Assembly (NCBI RefSeq): GCF_014207745.1
Contig: NZ_JACHJB010000002.1
Span: 2,728,001-2,792,000 of the forward strand
Origin: Nonomuraea muscovyensis
GTDB taxonomy: Bacteria; Actinomycetota; Actinomycetes; Streptosporangiales; Streptosporangiaceae
Direction: 5' to 3'
DNA: 64,000 nucleotides
Of this stretch, positions 49,982 to 58,618 are shown in pieces; positions within the stretch are counted from its first letter, which is position 1; each line of letters begins with the position of its first letter. The notes below the pieces were generated by a model. It was given only the letters and a program-made list of their open reading frames with translations, was not told where the DNA came from and ran no database searches. A program made the translations under genes and the position numbers.

Positions 49982-50476
49982 TCAGACGGCGGCGTGCAGC
50001 CAGCGGACCGGCGCGCCGTCCCCCGCGTAGCGGAACGGCTCCAGTTCCTCGTCCCACGGCTTGCCCAGCATCCTGTCGAGCTCGTCCTCCAGCACGCAGC
50101 GCCCCTGGGAGGCCGTCAGCATGACCGCCCGCAGCCGGTCCTCGGGGACCATGATGTCGCCCGCGGCGCCGATGACGGCGCTGAAGGCGCCGAGCGTCGG
50201 GGTGTAGGCATGGCGGGACCCGTCGACGCCGGATGAGGCGTCCTCGGTGATCTCGAACCTGATGCGCTGCCAGCCCATCAGGGAGGACGCGATGGCCGCC
50301 GCGATGCCCGGGCGGCCTTCCCACTCCGCCTGCGCCCGTACGACGTTGGGCGCGGCGGGTTGCGGCGTCCACGTCAGGTCCACGGGCACGCCAAGGACGC
50401 CCGCGACCGCCCATTCGATATGAGGGCACAGCGCGGGCTGAGCCGAGTGGACGTACAGCACGCCACGAGCAGACAC
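49982..50476 (-). CDS. DUF3145-family protein
   Basis: A 164-residue protein of DUF3145, found only in actinobacteria and usually next to the fab cluster, as here. Blocks: GVLYVHSAQPALCPHIEWAVAGVLG, SLMGWQRIRFEITEDAS, SRHAYTPTLGAFSAVIGAAGDIMVPEDRLRAVM and LDRMLGKPWDEELEPFRYAGDGAPVRWLHA. Complete. Function unknown. Convergent with the fatty acid operon. Confidence 0.93.
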   Translation of the reverse strand: MSARGVLYVHSAQPALCPHIEWAVAGVLGVPVDLTWTPQPAAPNVVRAQAEWEGRPGIAAAIASSLMGWQRIRFEITEDASSGVDGSRHAYTPTLGAFSAVIGAAGDIMVPEDRLRAVMLTASQGRCVLEDELDRMLGKPWDEELEPFRYAGDGAPVRWLHAAV

Positions 50477-50616
50477 CGGACCTCCCGTTTCGGTACGAGG
50501 TGCGCCTTCCCCAACGGCCTCGTCCTGGGATGATCACAAGTGACTAGGGAGAGACTACCGTCGGTCGCAATCCGATGCCAGAGGGGGGACATACCAAGTT
50601 GTTGCGGCGTCGGCGT

Positions 50617-50644
50617 GTGACACCGGCCCGCGCGCGGATAGATA
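50617..50644 (+). promoter_or_regulatory. Promoter of the protease/sigma/CHAT island
   Basis: GTGACA (50617-50622), 16 bp, TAGATA (50639-50644), 7 bp before the protease ATG. No Shine-Dalgarno sequence lies between, so the message is probably leaderless. Confidence 0.5.
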
Positions 50645-50651
50645 ACGGCTC

Positions 50652-51665
50652 ATGGACATCCAATCCGCCGGCGAGTCGCTCATCCGGCCAGGTCAGGTGC
50701 TGGCCGATCGGAGCGCGCTGTCGGTCGTGGCGCGCTGGACCCGGGCGGTGTCCGAGAGCGACGGCGTCTGCGTGATCCACCTGTCGTCCGGCGCCGACCC
50801 GTGCGAGATCACCAGGGATCTGCGCGAACGCGGGTTCCGGGCCTCGCCCAACCACGTCGTGGTCGGGCAGCCGCTGTTCTTCGGCGGGCCCGCCTCCCGG
50901 CCGTTCCCGGTCCGCCCCCTCCCCTACCGGCCGGGGCGGGCCCGCTCGCCCGTGGTCGTGGGCCTGCTCGACACCGGCGTGGCCAAGCACCCCTGGTGGA
51001 CGGGCAGCGAGTGGTACGGCGGGCTGGGCCGCGACGACGGCGACTCCACCGAGGGCGCCCAGGCGGGGCACGGCACGTTCATCGCCGGGCTGATCCTGCG
51101 GCAGGCGCCCGGCGTGGCGCTCACCTCCTGCCGGGTGCTCAACGGCGACGGCGTCGGCGACGAGGCCCACGTGATCCGGGCACTCAACCGGCTGCGTGAC
51201 CGCGCCCCCCAGGTGCTCAACCTGTCGTTCGGCTGCCACACCTTCGACGACCGGCCGCCTTCCCTGCTGGCCGACGCGCTCAGCGCGTTCCCCGACACGG
51301 TGACGGTCGCCTGCGCCGGCAACACCGCCGGCGACCGGCCCTTCTGGCCGGCGGCGCTGCCGGGCGTGGTGGGCGTGGGCGCGGTCGACGCCGCGCAGGA
51401 GCGCAGGTCGCCGTTCTCCTCCTACGGCTCCTGGGTCGACGCCTGCGCCCGCGGCGAGTGGCTGACCAGCACGTACCTGGAGGGCGGGGGGTTCGCCGGG
51501 TACGCGGCGTGGAGCGGCACGTCGTTCGCCGCGGCCCTGGTCGCGGGGGCCGTCGCCGACGCCGCCAGGGACCGGCCGGCCCTGGAGGCGGTCAGGGGAC
51601 TGCTGGACCCCGAGGAGTCCCGGCAAATTCCCGATCTCGGAGTTCTCGTCCCGGCGAGTCTGTAG
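50652..51665 (+). CDS. Cytoplasmic S8 (subtilisin-like) serine protease
   Basis: A 337-residue S8 peptidase with the full triad: Asp107 (GLLDTGV), His140 (GHGTFIAG) and Ser291 (SGTSFAAALVAG). The Asn of the oxyanion hole lies in ACAGNTAG. There is no signal peptide and no classical inhibitor prodomain; residues 1-95 form a unique N-terminal part (GVCVIHLSSGADPCEITRDLRERGF). It therefore acts inside the cell, probably on specific partners. First gene of the island with a sigma factor and a CHAT protein, which points to regulated cleavage. 68 bp to the sigma gene. Confidence 0.9.
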   Translation: MDIQSAGESLIRPGQVLADRSALSVVARWTRAVSESDGVCVIHLSSGADPCEITRDLRERGFRASPNHVVVGQPLFFGGPASRPFPVRPLPYRPGRARSPVVVGLLDTGVAKHPWWTGSEWYGGLGRDDGDSTEGAQAGHGTFIAGLILRQAPGVALTSCRVLNGDGVGDEAHVIRALNRLRDRAPQVLNLSFGCHTFDDRPPSLLADALSAFPDTVTVACAGNTAGDRPFWPAALPGVVGVGAVDAAQERRSPFSSYGSWVDACARGEWLTSTYLEGGGFAGYAAWSGTSFAAALVAGAVADAARDRPALEAVRGLLDPEESRQIPDLGVLVPASL

Positions 51666-51733
51666 AGTTTACGCTCAGTCCTCGACCCATCACGATGAGA
51701 CAACATCGTGGGGCACTGGGCGAAGGAGGCCGC

Positions 51734-52270
51734 ATGCGGGAGCCACGCGATCCCAAGGAGTTGCTCGAAGCCGCGGCCGACGACGACCAGACGGCCTGGG
51801 ACGAGCTCGAGTCCCGCTTCGGGCCCCGCATGTGGGCCGTCGCGCGGGCCTGCGGGCTGAACGAATCCGATGCCGCGGACGCTGTCCAAGGAGCGTGGCT
51901 GCGTCTGCTCGAGCATCTCCACACCATCAGGGACCCGGCGGGGGTCGGCGCGTGGCTCGCCACGACCACGCGTCGCGAAGCAATGCTCATCTCCAGAAAG
52001 GACCTCACCTTCGCCCCGCGCTTCGACCTGGTGCGTGAGCCCGACCCGGCGGCGGCCGTCCTGGAGGCCGACAGCAGCCGCCTGCTCTGGAAGACGGTCT
52101 CCTCCCTGAACGAACCTTGTCGCACACTGCTCCAGCTGGTCGCGGCAGATGTTGGATACCAGCAAGTCGCACTTCGTCTGGGAGTGCCCATCGGCAGCGT
52201 GGGCCCCACCCGGACGCGGTGCCTGGAAAAACTGCGCACCCTGCTCTCACTACAGGAGACGGTGCAATGA
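51734..52270 (+). CDS. Sigma-70-family RNA polymerase sigma factor (ECF-like)
   Basis: A 178-residue minimal sigma factor. Region 2: WDELESRFGPRMWAVARACGLNESDAADAVQGAWLRLLEHLHTIRDPAGVGAWLATTTRREAM. Region 4: LWKTVSSLNEPCRTLLQLVAADVGYQQVALRLGVPIGSVGPTRTRCLEKL. No regions 1 or 3. GAAGGAGG stands 4 bases before the ATG. No anti-sigma gene of usual type is adjacent, but the next gene overlaps it by 4 bp and may take that part. Probably redirects transcription when the island is triggered. Confidence 0.92.
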   Translation: MREPRDPKELLEAAADDDQTAWDELESRFGPRMWAVARACGLNESDAADAVQGAWLRLLEHLHTIRDPAGVGAWLATTTRREAMLISRKDLTFAPRFDLVREPDPAAAVLEADSSRLLWKTVSSLNEPCRTLLQLVAADVGYQQVALRLGVPIGSVGPTRTRCLEKLRTLLSLQETVQ

Positions 52271-52713
52271 TCAACGAAGACTATTTCCTGGCGGCCCTCC
52301 GGTTGGCCGCCGGGAACGACCCGATCCCCGGGCACGTGTCCGCCGCCGCACGCGATGCCTACGGGCTCAGGGTCCCCCAAGCGGTCACCGCCGCGCCCGC
52401 CGAGCTTCCCGCACCCGCCGAGGTGCGGGGCTCGGACGGCTGCCACATGGTCCGGTTCGTCGCCTCCGGCCTCACCTTCGACCTGGAGGTGACGGTGGGC
52501 GACGGGCTCATCGACATCGCGGGGCAGGTGATCCCGCCCCCGGGTGAGGGCAGCCATGTCGATGTCCGGACCCCCCATCTGACGCTCACGAGGCGTCTGC
52601 CCACCACCGGCCAGTTCGCGGCCACAGGCCTGCCTCCGGGCTGGCTCAGCGTGGTCTGCCACCGGCCGGGTCACGCGCCCGTCCAGACCAGGTGGGTGCG
52701 TATCCGTCCCTGA
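52267..52713 (+). CDS. Small partner protein of the sigma/CHAT island, hypothetical
   Basis: A 148-residue protein. The N-terminal 35 residues (EDYFLAALRLAAGNDPIPGHVSAAARDAYGLR) are helical and resemble the short sigma-contacting helices seen in partners of ECF factors. A beta-sandwich-like domain follows (VRFVASGLTFDLEVTVGDGLIDIAGQVIPPPG ... LPTTGQFAATGLPPGWLSVVCHRPG), like the carboxypeptidase-regulatory-type fold. No transmembrane helix. Its ATG overlaps the sigma stop. Candidate anti-sigma or protease/caspase target; this is inference. Confidence 0.78.
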   Translation: MINEDYFLAALRLAAGNDPIPGHVSAAARDAYGLRVPQAVTAAPAELPAPAEVRGSDGCHMVRFVASGLTFDLEVTVGDGLIDIAGQVIPPPGEGSHVDVRTPHLTLTRRLPTTGQFAATGLPPGWLSVVCHRPGHAPVQTRWVRIRP

Positions 52714-55700
52714 CCGGGCACGGAGCCGGTGCGGCGCCGCCTGCGCGCGGCGCCGCACCGGCTCCCCGCCCGCCCCCGTCGCCGCCTTCGGCGGCCCCGC
52801 CCGAGAGGCCCGCGACCCCACCCTTGACCGCACTCCACGAACCCCCCGCATGCCCCGAACCGGACGCGCTCTCTGGAACGTTCCATCGCCCCGACCCCGG
52901 CGAGCCGTTCCGAGAAGGACACCTTCCAGACGACCCACCCGAGGACGGACCCGCCCAGGACCACCCACCCCAAGACGCGCTCCACCGGGACACGCCGCAC
53001 AGGCACGCGCCGGCCGGGGATGAACCCGCCCACGACGCGTCACGCGAGACCGATCCAGCCGCGGGCGTGCCACGCGCCCATGACCCGGCACCCCACGGCC
53101 CTGCGGTCCCCGGCCCTGCGCCCCACAGCCCTGCGCTCCACAGCCCTGGACCCCACAGCCCTGCGCCCCACAGCCCTGGACCCCACAGCCCGGTTGTCCT
53201 CGGTCCGGCGGCCCGTGGTCCGGCGGCCCGTGGTCGGGCGGCGGCCGTGGAGGCGTTGGTGGCCGAGGCTGAGGCTGCGGTGTCGCAGGCCGTCGTGGAC
53301 CCCCGCCAGGCGCTCGACGCGGGCCGCGAGGTGCTCGCCGCGGCCGAGACCGCCGGCGCCGTCGAGGCTGTCGTCATCGCGTTGCGCGCCATGGCGCTCG
53401 CCGCCCGCGAGCTGGGCGACCTCCAGGCGGCCGAGGAGCACCTGCGCCGCGCCATCGCCTCCCGCGGCGCGCCGCGCGCCCGGCTCGCCCAGGCCCGGCT
53501 CTCCCTGGTGACCGTACGGACCGAACGCGGCCACCCGTTGCAGGCGCTCGGCATCGCCGCCCTGGCCCGGCCGCACCTGTCGCCGCTGGACCGGGCCAAG
53601 CTCGACACCCAGCGGGCCGTGGCCCTGGCCCACCTGGGCCGCTACGCGGAGGCCGTCGCCGCGTGCGATCGGGCGGTGGCGACGCTCACCGGCGCGCCGG
53701 GCACGATCGACGACCGCAGGTTCCTGGCCGGCGGGCTGCTCAACCGCGGGCTGGTGCACGCCTACCGGGGCGACTGGGACGCCGCCACCCGCGACGTGGC
53801 CGGCTGCCTGCGCATCGCCCGGCACGCCGGGCTCGACCACCTGTCCCGGCTGGCCGCCGCCAACCTGCCGTTCCTCGCCGTACGGCGGGGCGACATCGCG
53901 GGCGCCTTCGGGCACTACCAGGCGGCCGAGGACACCCTGTTCGGCTTCCCGGAAAGGCTGGCGACGATGCGGGCGGACTTCGCCGCAGCCCTGCTGGCCG
54001 CCCATCTGGCGGGCGAGGCCAGGGAACTGCTCAGCCGCGCCGTACCCGAGCTGGAGGCGTCCGGGGCGCAGGTGGCGCTGGCCGACGCGCGGCTGAAGCT
54101 GGCACAGGCCGAGCTCCTCACCGGCGACGCCCGGCGCGCGCTGGCGGTGGCGGAACGGGCGGAACGGGAGCTGGCGCTCCAGGGCAGGCGGTCGTGGCTG
54201 CCGCCGGCCCGGGAGGTGGTGCTGCGGGCGCGCCTGGCGCTCGACGGCCCCACGCCGGCGCTGCTGGCGGAGGTCGTCCACTGCGCCGGTGAGCTGGACG
54301 GGCACACCGCCCACCGCGCCGCCGCCGCCGCGCTGCGGCTGGAGGCGGCCGAGATCGCGCTGGCGCTGGGCGACGAGCGAACAGCCACCGGTCAGCTCGC
54401 CCGCCTCGCCCGGCCGGAGAGCGAGCAGGCCGCCGTGGCCGCCCCGGTGAAGGCGGCCCAGGTGCCGGGGCCGGTGCGGCACCACGCGCTCGCGCTCGAG
54501 GCCCAGTTGCGCGGGGACCCCGGCGGGGCGCTCCGCGCCGTACGGGACGGGCTCGCCGAGGTGGGCGGCCAGGTCAGGACGTTCGACGACCCGGCGCTCC
54601 GGGCGCACGCGGCGCGGGCCGGGGCGCGGCTGGCGGGGCTCGGACTGCGGCTGGCGGTGCGAGACGGCGGCGCCGAGGGCGTCTTCGCGTGGGCGGAGCG
54701 GTGGCGGGCGCTGGCCGGTCCGGCGGACGCCGGCGGGCCGATCGACGTCGGCCTGGTGCGGGACGCGCTCGGCGAGGCGGCGCTGGTGGAATTCGTGGCG
54801 CAGGAGTCGTCGCTGCTGGCGCTGGTCGTCACCGGCCGTGGGGTCAGGCTGCGGGCGCTGGGCCGGATCGAGGCGGTCACCGAGGCGGTCATCCGGCTGC
54901 GCTACGCGCTGCGCAGGCACACCCTGCGTGACGGCGCCCTCCCTGACGGCACGGATCCCGGCACAGGTCCCGGCCCGGCTTCCGGCCCCGGCTACGGCAC
55001 TGGTGCCGGCGTTGCTTCCGGCCCTGGCCACGGCAGTGGTTCCGGCGTTGCTTCCGGCGCTGGCCACGGCAGTGGTTCCGGACGCGGTTCCGGCGCGGGG
55101 GGCGGGCTGGTGCGGGCCGCGGCGGAGGAGGTGGAGCGGCTGCTGCTGTGGCCGCTGGCCGGGGACCTGGAGGGGCGGCCGATGGTGGTCGTGCCCGCCG
55201 GGGCGCTCTACACGCTGCCCTGGGCGGCGCTGCCGGGCCTGACCGGCCGTCCGGTGAGTGTGGCCGCGAGCGCGGCGGCCTGGCTCGCGGCCACCCGCGG
55301 CGCCCGACCCGCCGTTGCCCCACCGTCCTCACACCCGTGCTCACACCCGTGCGCGCACCCGGGCGATGCCACCCCACCGTGCGCCGGCACCCGTGCGGGA
55401 CGGCTCGTGGTGGCCGCGGCGGCGGGGCCGGGGCTGGCGCACGCGCGGGAGGAGGTCGGCCGGGTGCTCCGCCTGCATCCCGGCGGGCATGAGGTGCCCG
55501 CCCGCGCCGGCACGGTGCTGGCGGCGCTCGCCGGGGCCGACGTGCTGCATCTGGCGGCGCACGGGGTGTTCCACGCGCGCAGCCCGCTGCTGTCGGCCAT
55601 CACGCTGGAGGACGGGCCGCTCATGGCGTACGACCTGCTGGACGTGGACGCGGCGGCCCGGCTGGTGGTGCTGTCGGCGTGCGACTCGGGCATGGCGCGC

Positions 55701-55982
55701 ACGCCGGCGGAGGGCGCGCCGCTCGGGCTGGCGGGCACGTTCCTGGCCAGGGGCGCCACCTGCGTGGTCGCCGGGCTGGTGCCGGTGCGCGACGCCGACG
55801 CGCTCGCCGTGATGACGGCGTTCCACGGGCTGCTGGCCGCCGGTCGGTCCCCCGCCTCGGCGCTGGCGGCGGCCGCGGCCGAGACGGGGGTGGCGGGGTT
55901 CGCGTGTTTCGGCGCCGGGGATCAGCCGGTGGCGACGGGCCTGCCCGGGTCGGCCACCCAGTGCGACCAGGAGCCGACGTAG
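52692..55982 (+). CDS. TPR-CHAT (caspase-like) protease
   Basis: A 1,096-residue protein. Residues 1-180 are a Pro/His/Ala-rich disordered region. About 183-690 are TPR-like helical repeats. About 750-1090 are a CHAT caspase-like domain with the catalytic dyad His957 (LHLAAHGVFH) and Cys997 (LSACDSGM). A Gly/Ser repeat linker (about 755-803) and a Cys/His-rich insertion (PCSHPCAHPG) interrupt it. CHAT proteases are activated by partners and cut one or few targets. The listed GTG overlaps the upstream gene by 22 bp; a later start near 53246 (MEALVAEAEAAV) would drop the disordered part. The 3' end overlaps the sulfurtransferase gene by 61 bp. Confidence 0.88.
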   Translation: MGAYPSLTGHGAGAAPPARGAAPAPRPPPSPPSAAPPERPATPPLTALHEPPACPEPDALSGTFHRPDPGEPFREGHLPDDPPEDGPAQDHPPQDALHRDTPHRHAPAGDEPAHDASRETDPAAGVPRAHDPAPHGPAVPGPAPHSPALHSPGPHSPAPHSPGPHSPVVLGPAARGPAARGRAAAVEALVAEAEAAVSQAVVDPRQALDAGREVLAAAETAGAVEAVVIALRAMALAARELGDLQAAEEHLRRAIASRGAPRARLAQARLSLVTVRTERGHPLQALGIAALARPHLSPLDRAKLDTQRAVALAHLGRYAEAVAACDRAVATLTGAPGTIDDRRFLAGGLLNRGLVHAYRGDWDAATRDVAGCLRIARHAGLDHLSRLAAANLPFLAVRRGDIAGAFGHYQAAEDTLFGFPERLATMRADFAAALLAAHLAGEARELLSRAVPELEASGAQVALADARLKLAQAELLTGDARRALAVAERAERELALQGRRSWLPPAREVVLRARLALDGPTPALLAEVVHCAGELDGHTAHRAAAAALRLEAAEIALALGDERTATGQLARLARPESEQAAVAAPVKAAQVPGPVRHHALALEAQLRGDPGGALRAVRDGLAEVGGQVRTFDDPALRAHAARAGARLAGLGLRLAVRDGGAEGVFAWAERWRALAGPADAGGPIDVGLVRDALGEAALVEFVAQESSLLALVVTGRGVRLRALGRIEAVTEAVIRLRYALRRHTLRDGALPDGTDPGTGPGPASGPGYGTGAGVASGPGHGSGSGVASGAGHGSGSGRGSGAGGGLVRAAAEEVERLLLWPLAGDLEGRPMVVVPAGALYTLPWAALPGLTGRPVSVAASAAAWLAATRGARPAVAPPSSHPCSHPCAHPGDATPPCAGTRAGRLVVAAAAGPGLAHAREEVGRVLRLHPGGHEVPARAGTVLAALAGADVLHLAAHGVFHARSPLLSAITLEDGPLMAYDLLDVDAAARLVVLSACDSGMARTPAEGAPLGLAGTFLARGATCVVAGLVPVRDADALAVMTAFHGLLAAGRSPASALAAAAAETGVAGFACFGAGDQPVATGLPGSATQCDQEPT
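53091..53191 (+). repeat. 12-bp tandem repeats in the N-terminal CHAT coding region
   Basis: Units CCCCACAGCCCTGGA/CCCCACAGCCCTGCG alternate and code HSPGPHSPAPHSPGP. In frame; copy number may vary between strains. Confidence 0.8.
54957..55098 (+). repeat. 42-bp tandem repeat coding a Gly/Ser linker in the CHAT protein
   Basis: Two near-identical copies of a 42-bp unit (TGGTTCCGGCGTTGCTTCCG + GC-CTGGCCACGGCAG) with decayed flanking units, coding GVASGPGHGSGS. They form a flexible linker inside the caspase-like domain. Confidence 0.8.
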
Positions 55983-56734
55983 AGGGCGGCGGGCAGCCCG
56001 GCCAGTTCCAGGGCGAGCACCTGGTGGGCGGCGGTCACGCCGGAGCCGCAGTAGGCCCCGGCCGCCACGCCGTCGCGCACGCCGAGCCCGGCGAAGCGGG
56101 CCCGCAGCTCGTCCGGCGGCAGGAACCTGCCGTCGGGACCGACGTTGTCGGTGGTCGGCGCGCTGACGGCGCCCGGGATGTGCCCGGCCACCGGGTCGAC
56201 GGGCTCCACCTCGCCCCGGTAGCGCTCCCCCGCGCGGGCGTCCAGCAGCACCCCGTCACCGGCCAGCGCCGCGGCCTGCTCGGCGGTGAGCATCGGCATC
56301 CCGCCCGGCCTGGCGGTGAAGTCGCCCGGGGCGGCGGCGACCGGCTCCTTGTCGGTCGGCAGGCCCGCCTCGGTCCAGGCGGCCAGCCCGCCGTCGAGCA
56401 CCCGCACGTCCTGGTGGCCGAAGTAGCGCAGCGTCCACCATGCGCGGGCGGCGATGGTGGAGCCCGCGTCGTCGTACACCACGACAGGCCGCCCGTCGCG
56501 CACGCCGAGCCGCCGCATCGCGCGCTGGAAGTGCTCGGCGGACGGCAGCGGGTGGCGCCCGGCGGTGCCGGGCGAGGCGGCGAGGTCGGCGTCGACGTCG
56601 CAGAAGACGGCGCCCGGCAGGTGCCCCTCACGGTAGAGGTCGATGCCGGCCGGTCCGCCGAGGCGCCAGCGGACGTCGAGGACGCTCGCGGCGTCGAGTG
56701 CGGCGAGGCCGGCGGGGGTGATCAGCGGGTTCAT
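55922..56734 (-). CDS. Thiosulfate/3-mercaptopyruvate sulfurtransferase (tandem rhodanese)
   Basis: A 270-residue sulfurtransferase with two rhodanese domains. The first (about 1-130) is inactive and structural (DVRWRLGGPAGIDLYREGHLPGAVFCDVDADLA). The second carries the persulfide Cys229 in AYCGSGVTA, a loop of the mercaptopyruvate type (CG-S/T-G-V-T). RYRGEVEPVDPVAGHIPGAVSAP is the domain-2 hallmark. It moves sulfane sulfur to cyanide or thiols. Its last 20 codons overlap the CHAT gene end. It begins 23 bp after the phosphodiesterase gene stop. Confidence 0.92.
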   Translation of the reverse strand: MNPLITPAGLAALDAASVLDVRWRLGGPAGIDLYREGHLPGAVFCDVDADLAASPGTAGRHPLPSAEHFQRAMRRLGVRDGRPVVVYDDAGSTIAARAWWTLRYFGHQDVRVLDGGLAAWTEAGLPTDKEPVAAAPGDFTARPGGMPMLTAEQAAALAGDGVLLDARAGERYRGEVEPVDPVAGHIPGAVSAPTTDNVGPDGRFLPPDELRARFAGLGVRDGVAAGAYCGSGVTAAHQVLALELAGLPAALYVGSWSHWVADPGRPVATG

Positions 56735-56757
56735 AACAGGTTCCTCCAGGCGGGACG

Positions 56758-57885
56758 TCAACGGGTGCTCACCTCCAGCAGCGGCACGTGCTGCTCGGCG
56801 GCGGTCATCGAGCCGTGGTAGCCGACGAACGCCGCCTCGACGCGGTGCGCGCCGGGGGCCGTGATGGCCAGGTCGGTGTACGGGACCGCCAGCACGTCGC
56901 CGATGCGCGGCAGCCACTCGGCCCGCACACCGGGGCCGAACCAGCCGGACTCGACGGCCTCCTGCCGGGACACCACCCAGGCCTGACCGGCGAGGGTGTC
57001 TCGCCAGGCGGCCAGCACGTCACCGGCGGCGCCCTCCTCGGCGTAGACGTGCCGGGCCCGCGCCTCGCCGCCCAGCAGGGCCACTCCGCGCGTCAGGGCG
57101 GGCTCGCGTTCGGCGTCGAGCTTGGTGGTGACGTTGACCATGCCGTGGTCGGCGGTGACGTAGAGGGCGCAGCCGCCGGGCAGCGCCTCGGCCAGCCGTT
57201 CGGCCATCCGGTCGACGATCGCGAGCTGCCGCAGCCACTCCTCGCCGCCCCATCCGTGCCGGTGGCCGGCGGAGTCGAGGTCTCCGTAGTAGACGGTCAC
57301 GTACGCGGGCGGCTCCAGCAGCGCCCGGCGGACCGCCTCGACGCGCTCGTCGACGGTGTCGGCGGCGAGGTGGCGCACGCCCCGGTAGACGGCCTCGGTC
57401 AGCCCGGTGCCCTGGAACTCGGCGGGGCCGACGTAGCTCGCGGCGATCCCGGCCCGGCCGGCCCGCTGGAAGACGGTGGTGGCGGGCTGCCAGGTCTCGG
57501 GGGCCACGGCGAGCCCGTCGGGCATCGTCCACCTGAGACAGTTGAGCAGCCGGCCGGTGCCGGGGACGGCCAGCATCAGCCCGAGCATGCCGTGCTCGCC
57601 CGGCGGGACTCCGGTGCCGAGCGAGCACAGGCTCGTGGCCGTGGTCGCGGGGAACCCCGCCGTGAGCGTCCGGCCGGTCGCGGCGGTGAGGAAGGGGGCG
57701 GTGTCGGCGTGGGCGCGCAGCAGCTCGGCGCCGAGTCCGTCGACGAGGAACATGCAGACGCTCTCGGCCGGCCGGACGCCGAGAGGGTTAGGGCCGTCGA
57801 GCCCGAGGGCGGCCAGCAGCGAGTGGGGCAGGTCGGCCAGCGACGCTCCGCCGTAGGCCGGGATCAGGGGCGCGGTGTCCACCAT
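56758..57885 (-). CDS. Alkaline-phosphatase-fold phosphodiesterase (nucleotide pyrophosphatase-like)
   Basis: A 375-residue cytoplasmic member of the alkaline phosphatase/NPP superfamily. Metal ligands and nucleophile are visible: VDGLG (first Asp), Thr in PATTATSLCSLGTG, YGDLDSAGHRHG (Asp, His), TADHGM (Asp, His) and GYHGSMTAAEQHVPLL (last His). It would cut phosphodiester or phosphomonoester bonds; substrate not known. No signal peptide. Upstream of the sulfurtransferase by 23 bp, probably one operon. Confidence 0.9.
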   Translation of the reverse strand: MVDTAPLIPAYGGASLADLPHSLLAALGLDGPNPLGVRPAESVCMFLVDGLGAELLRAHADTAPFLTAATGRTLTAGFPATTATSLCSLGTGVPPGEHGMLGLMLAVPGTGRLLNCLRWTMPDGLAVAPETWQPATTVFQRAGRAGIAASYVGPAEFQGTGLTEAVYRGVRHLAADTVDERVEAVRRALLEPPAYVTVYYGDLDSAGHRHGWGGEEWLRQLAIVDRMAERLAEALPGGCALYVTADHGMVNVTTKLDAEREPALTRGVALLGGEARARHVYAEEGAAGDVLAAWRDTLAGQAWVVSRQEAVESGWFGPGVRAEWLPRIGDVLAVPYTDLAITAPGAHRVEAAFVGYHGSMTAAEQHVPLLEVSTR

Positions 57886-57944
57886 TCCCCGAGCTTATCG
57901 GCGCGGACGCGCGTGCCCAGTGCTTCCGGCCGCAGAGTCGGTGT

Positions 57945-58535
57945 CTAGGCCGTGACGTGGGCGGTGGCCTCGGACAGGGCCTTGGCGAACGCCAGGACGT
58001 GGCCGACCGCCTCGGGCCCGTCGGCCGCCTCGCTGACGCGCAGCGACAGGTCGTCGGCCGTGATCGCGCCCGTGTAGCCGTGGTCGGCCTCGCAGTTTTC
58101 GTCGCCGCAGGTGGCCGGCTCCAGGTCGACGTGGGAGATGGCGCCCCAGCCGATCGTCAGCGTGACCTCGGTGGGCGGTGAGCCGGGCGAGTAGGAGGCG
58201 GGGTCGGGGACGACGCGGGTGACCGCGACCGACTGGACCCGGCTCAGGCGGACCGCCTCGGTGGTGGTCGAGGCGTGGGAGGCGGAGACGCCCTCGACGG
58301 CCGGGTGCTCGTCGGTGTGGCAGACCAGCAGCCTGGACGTCGTCAGCACCAGCACGGTGACGTGCCGGCGCACCTCCATGGCGGGATCGAAGGTGGCCTC
58401 GTGGTGCACCACGAACGCGGCCACGGCCTCCTTGCCCAGCGCGGATTCGACCGCATCGGTGACGAGGTCGGGATAGTAGCCGCTGCGCTCGATCGCTTCG
58501 CGCAGTCCCGCGGCTGAGACTCGGGTTTCCCTCAT
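57945..58535 (-). CDS. DUF5998-family protein
   Basis: A 196-residue actinobacterial protein of DUF5998. Blocks: LREAIERSGYYPDLVTDAVESALGKEAVAAFVVHHEATFDPAMEVRRHVTVLVLTTSRLLVCHTDEH, EAVRLSRVQSVAVTRVVPDP, and LEPATCGDENCEADHGYTG with a Cys/His group that may bind metal. Complete. The ATG is MRETRVSAAGL. Function unknown. It precedes the phosphodiesterase gene on the same strand by 59 bp. Confidence 0.9.
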   Translation of the reverse strand: MRETRVSAAGLREAIERSGYYPDLVTDAVESALGKEAVAAFVVHHEATFDPAMEVRRHVTVLVLTTSRLLVCHTDEHPAVEGVSASHASTTTEAVRLSRVQSVAVTRVVPDPASYSPGSPPTEVTLTIGWGAISHVDLEPATCGDENCEADHGYTGAITADDLSLRVSEAADGPEAVGHVLAFAKALSEATAHVTA

Positions 58536-58618
58536 GGGTCCATCCTGCCAGGAGCGCGCTGCACCCTCACCCGCCGTACATAACGCTCTATAACGGTCTG
58601 AATCTGTGCGTACGGACG

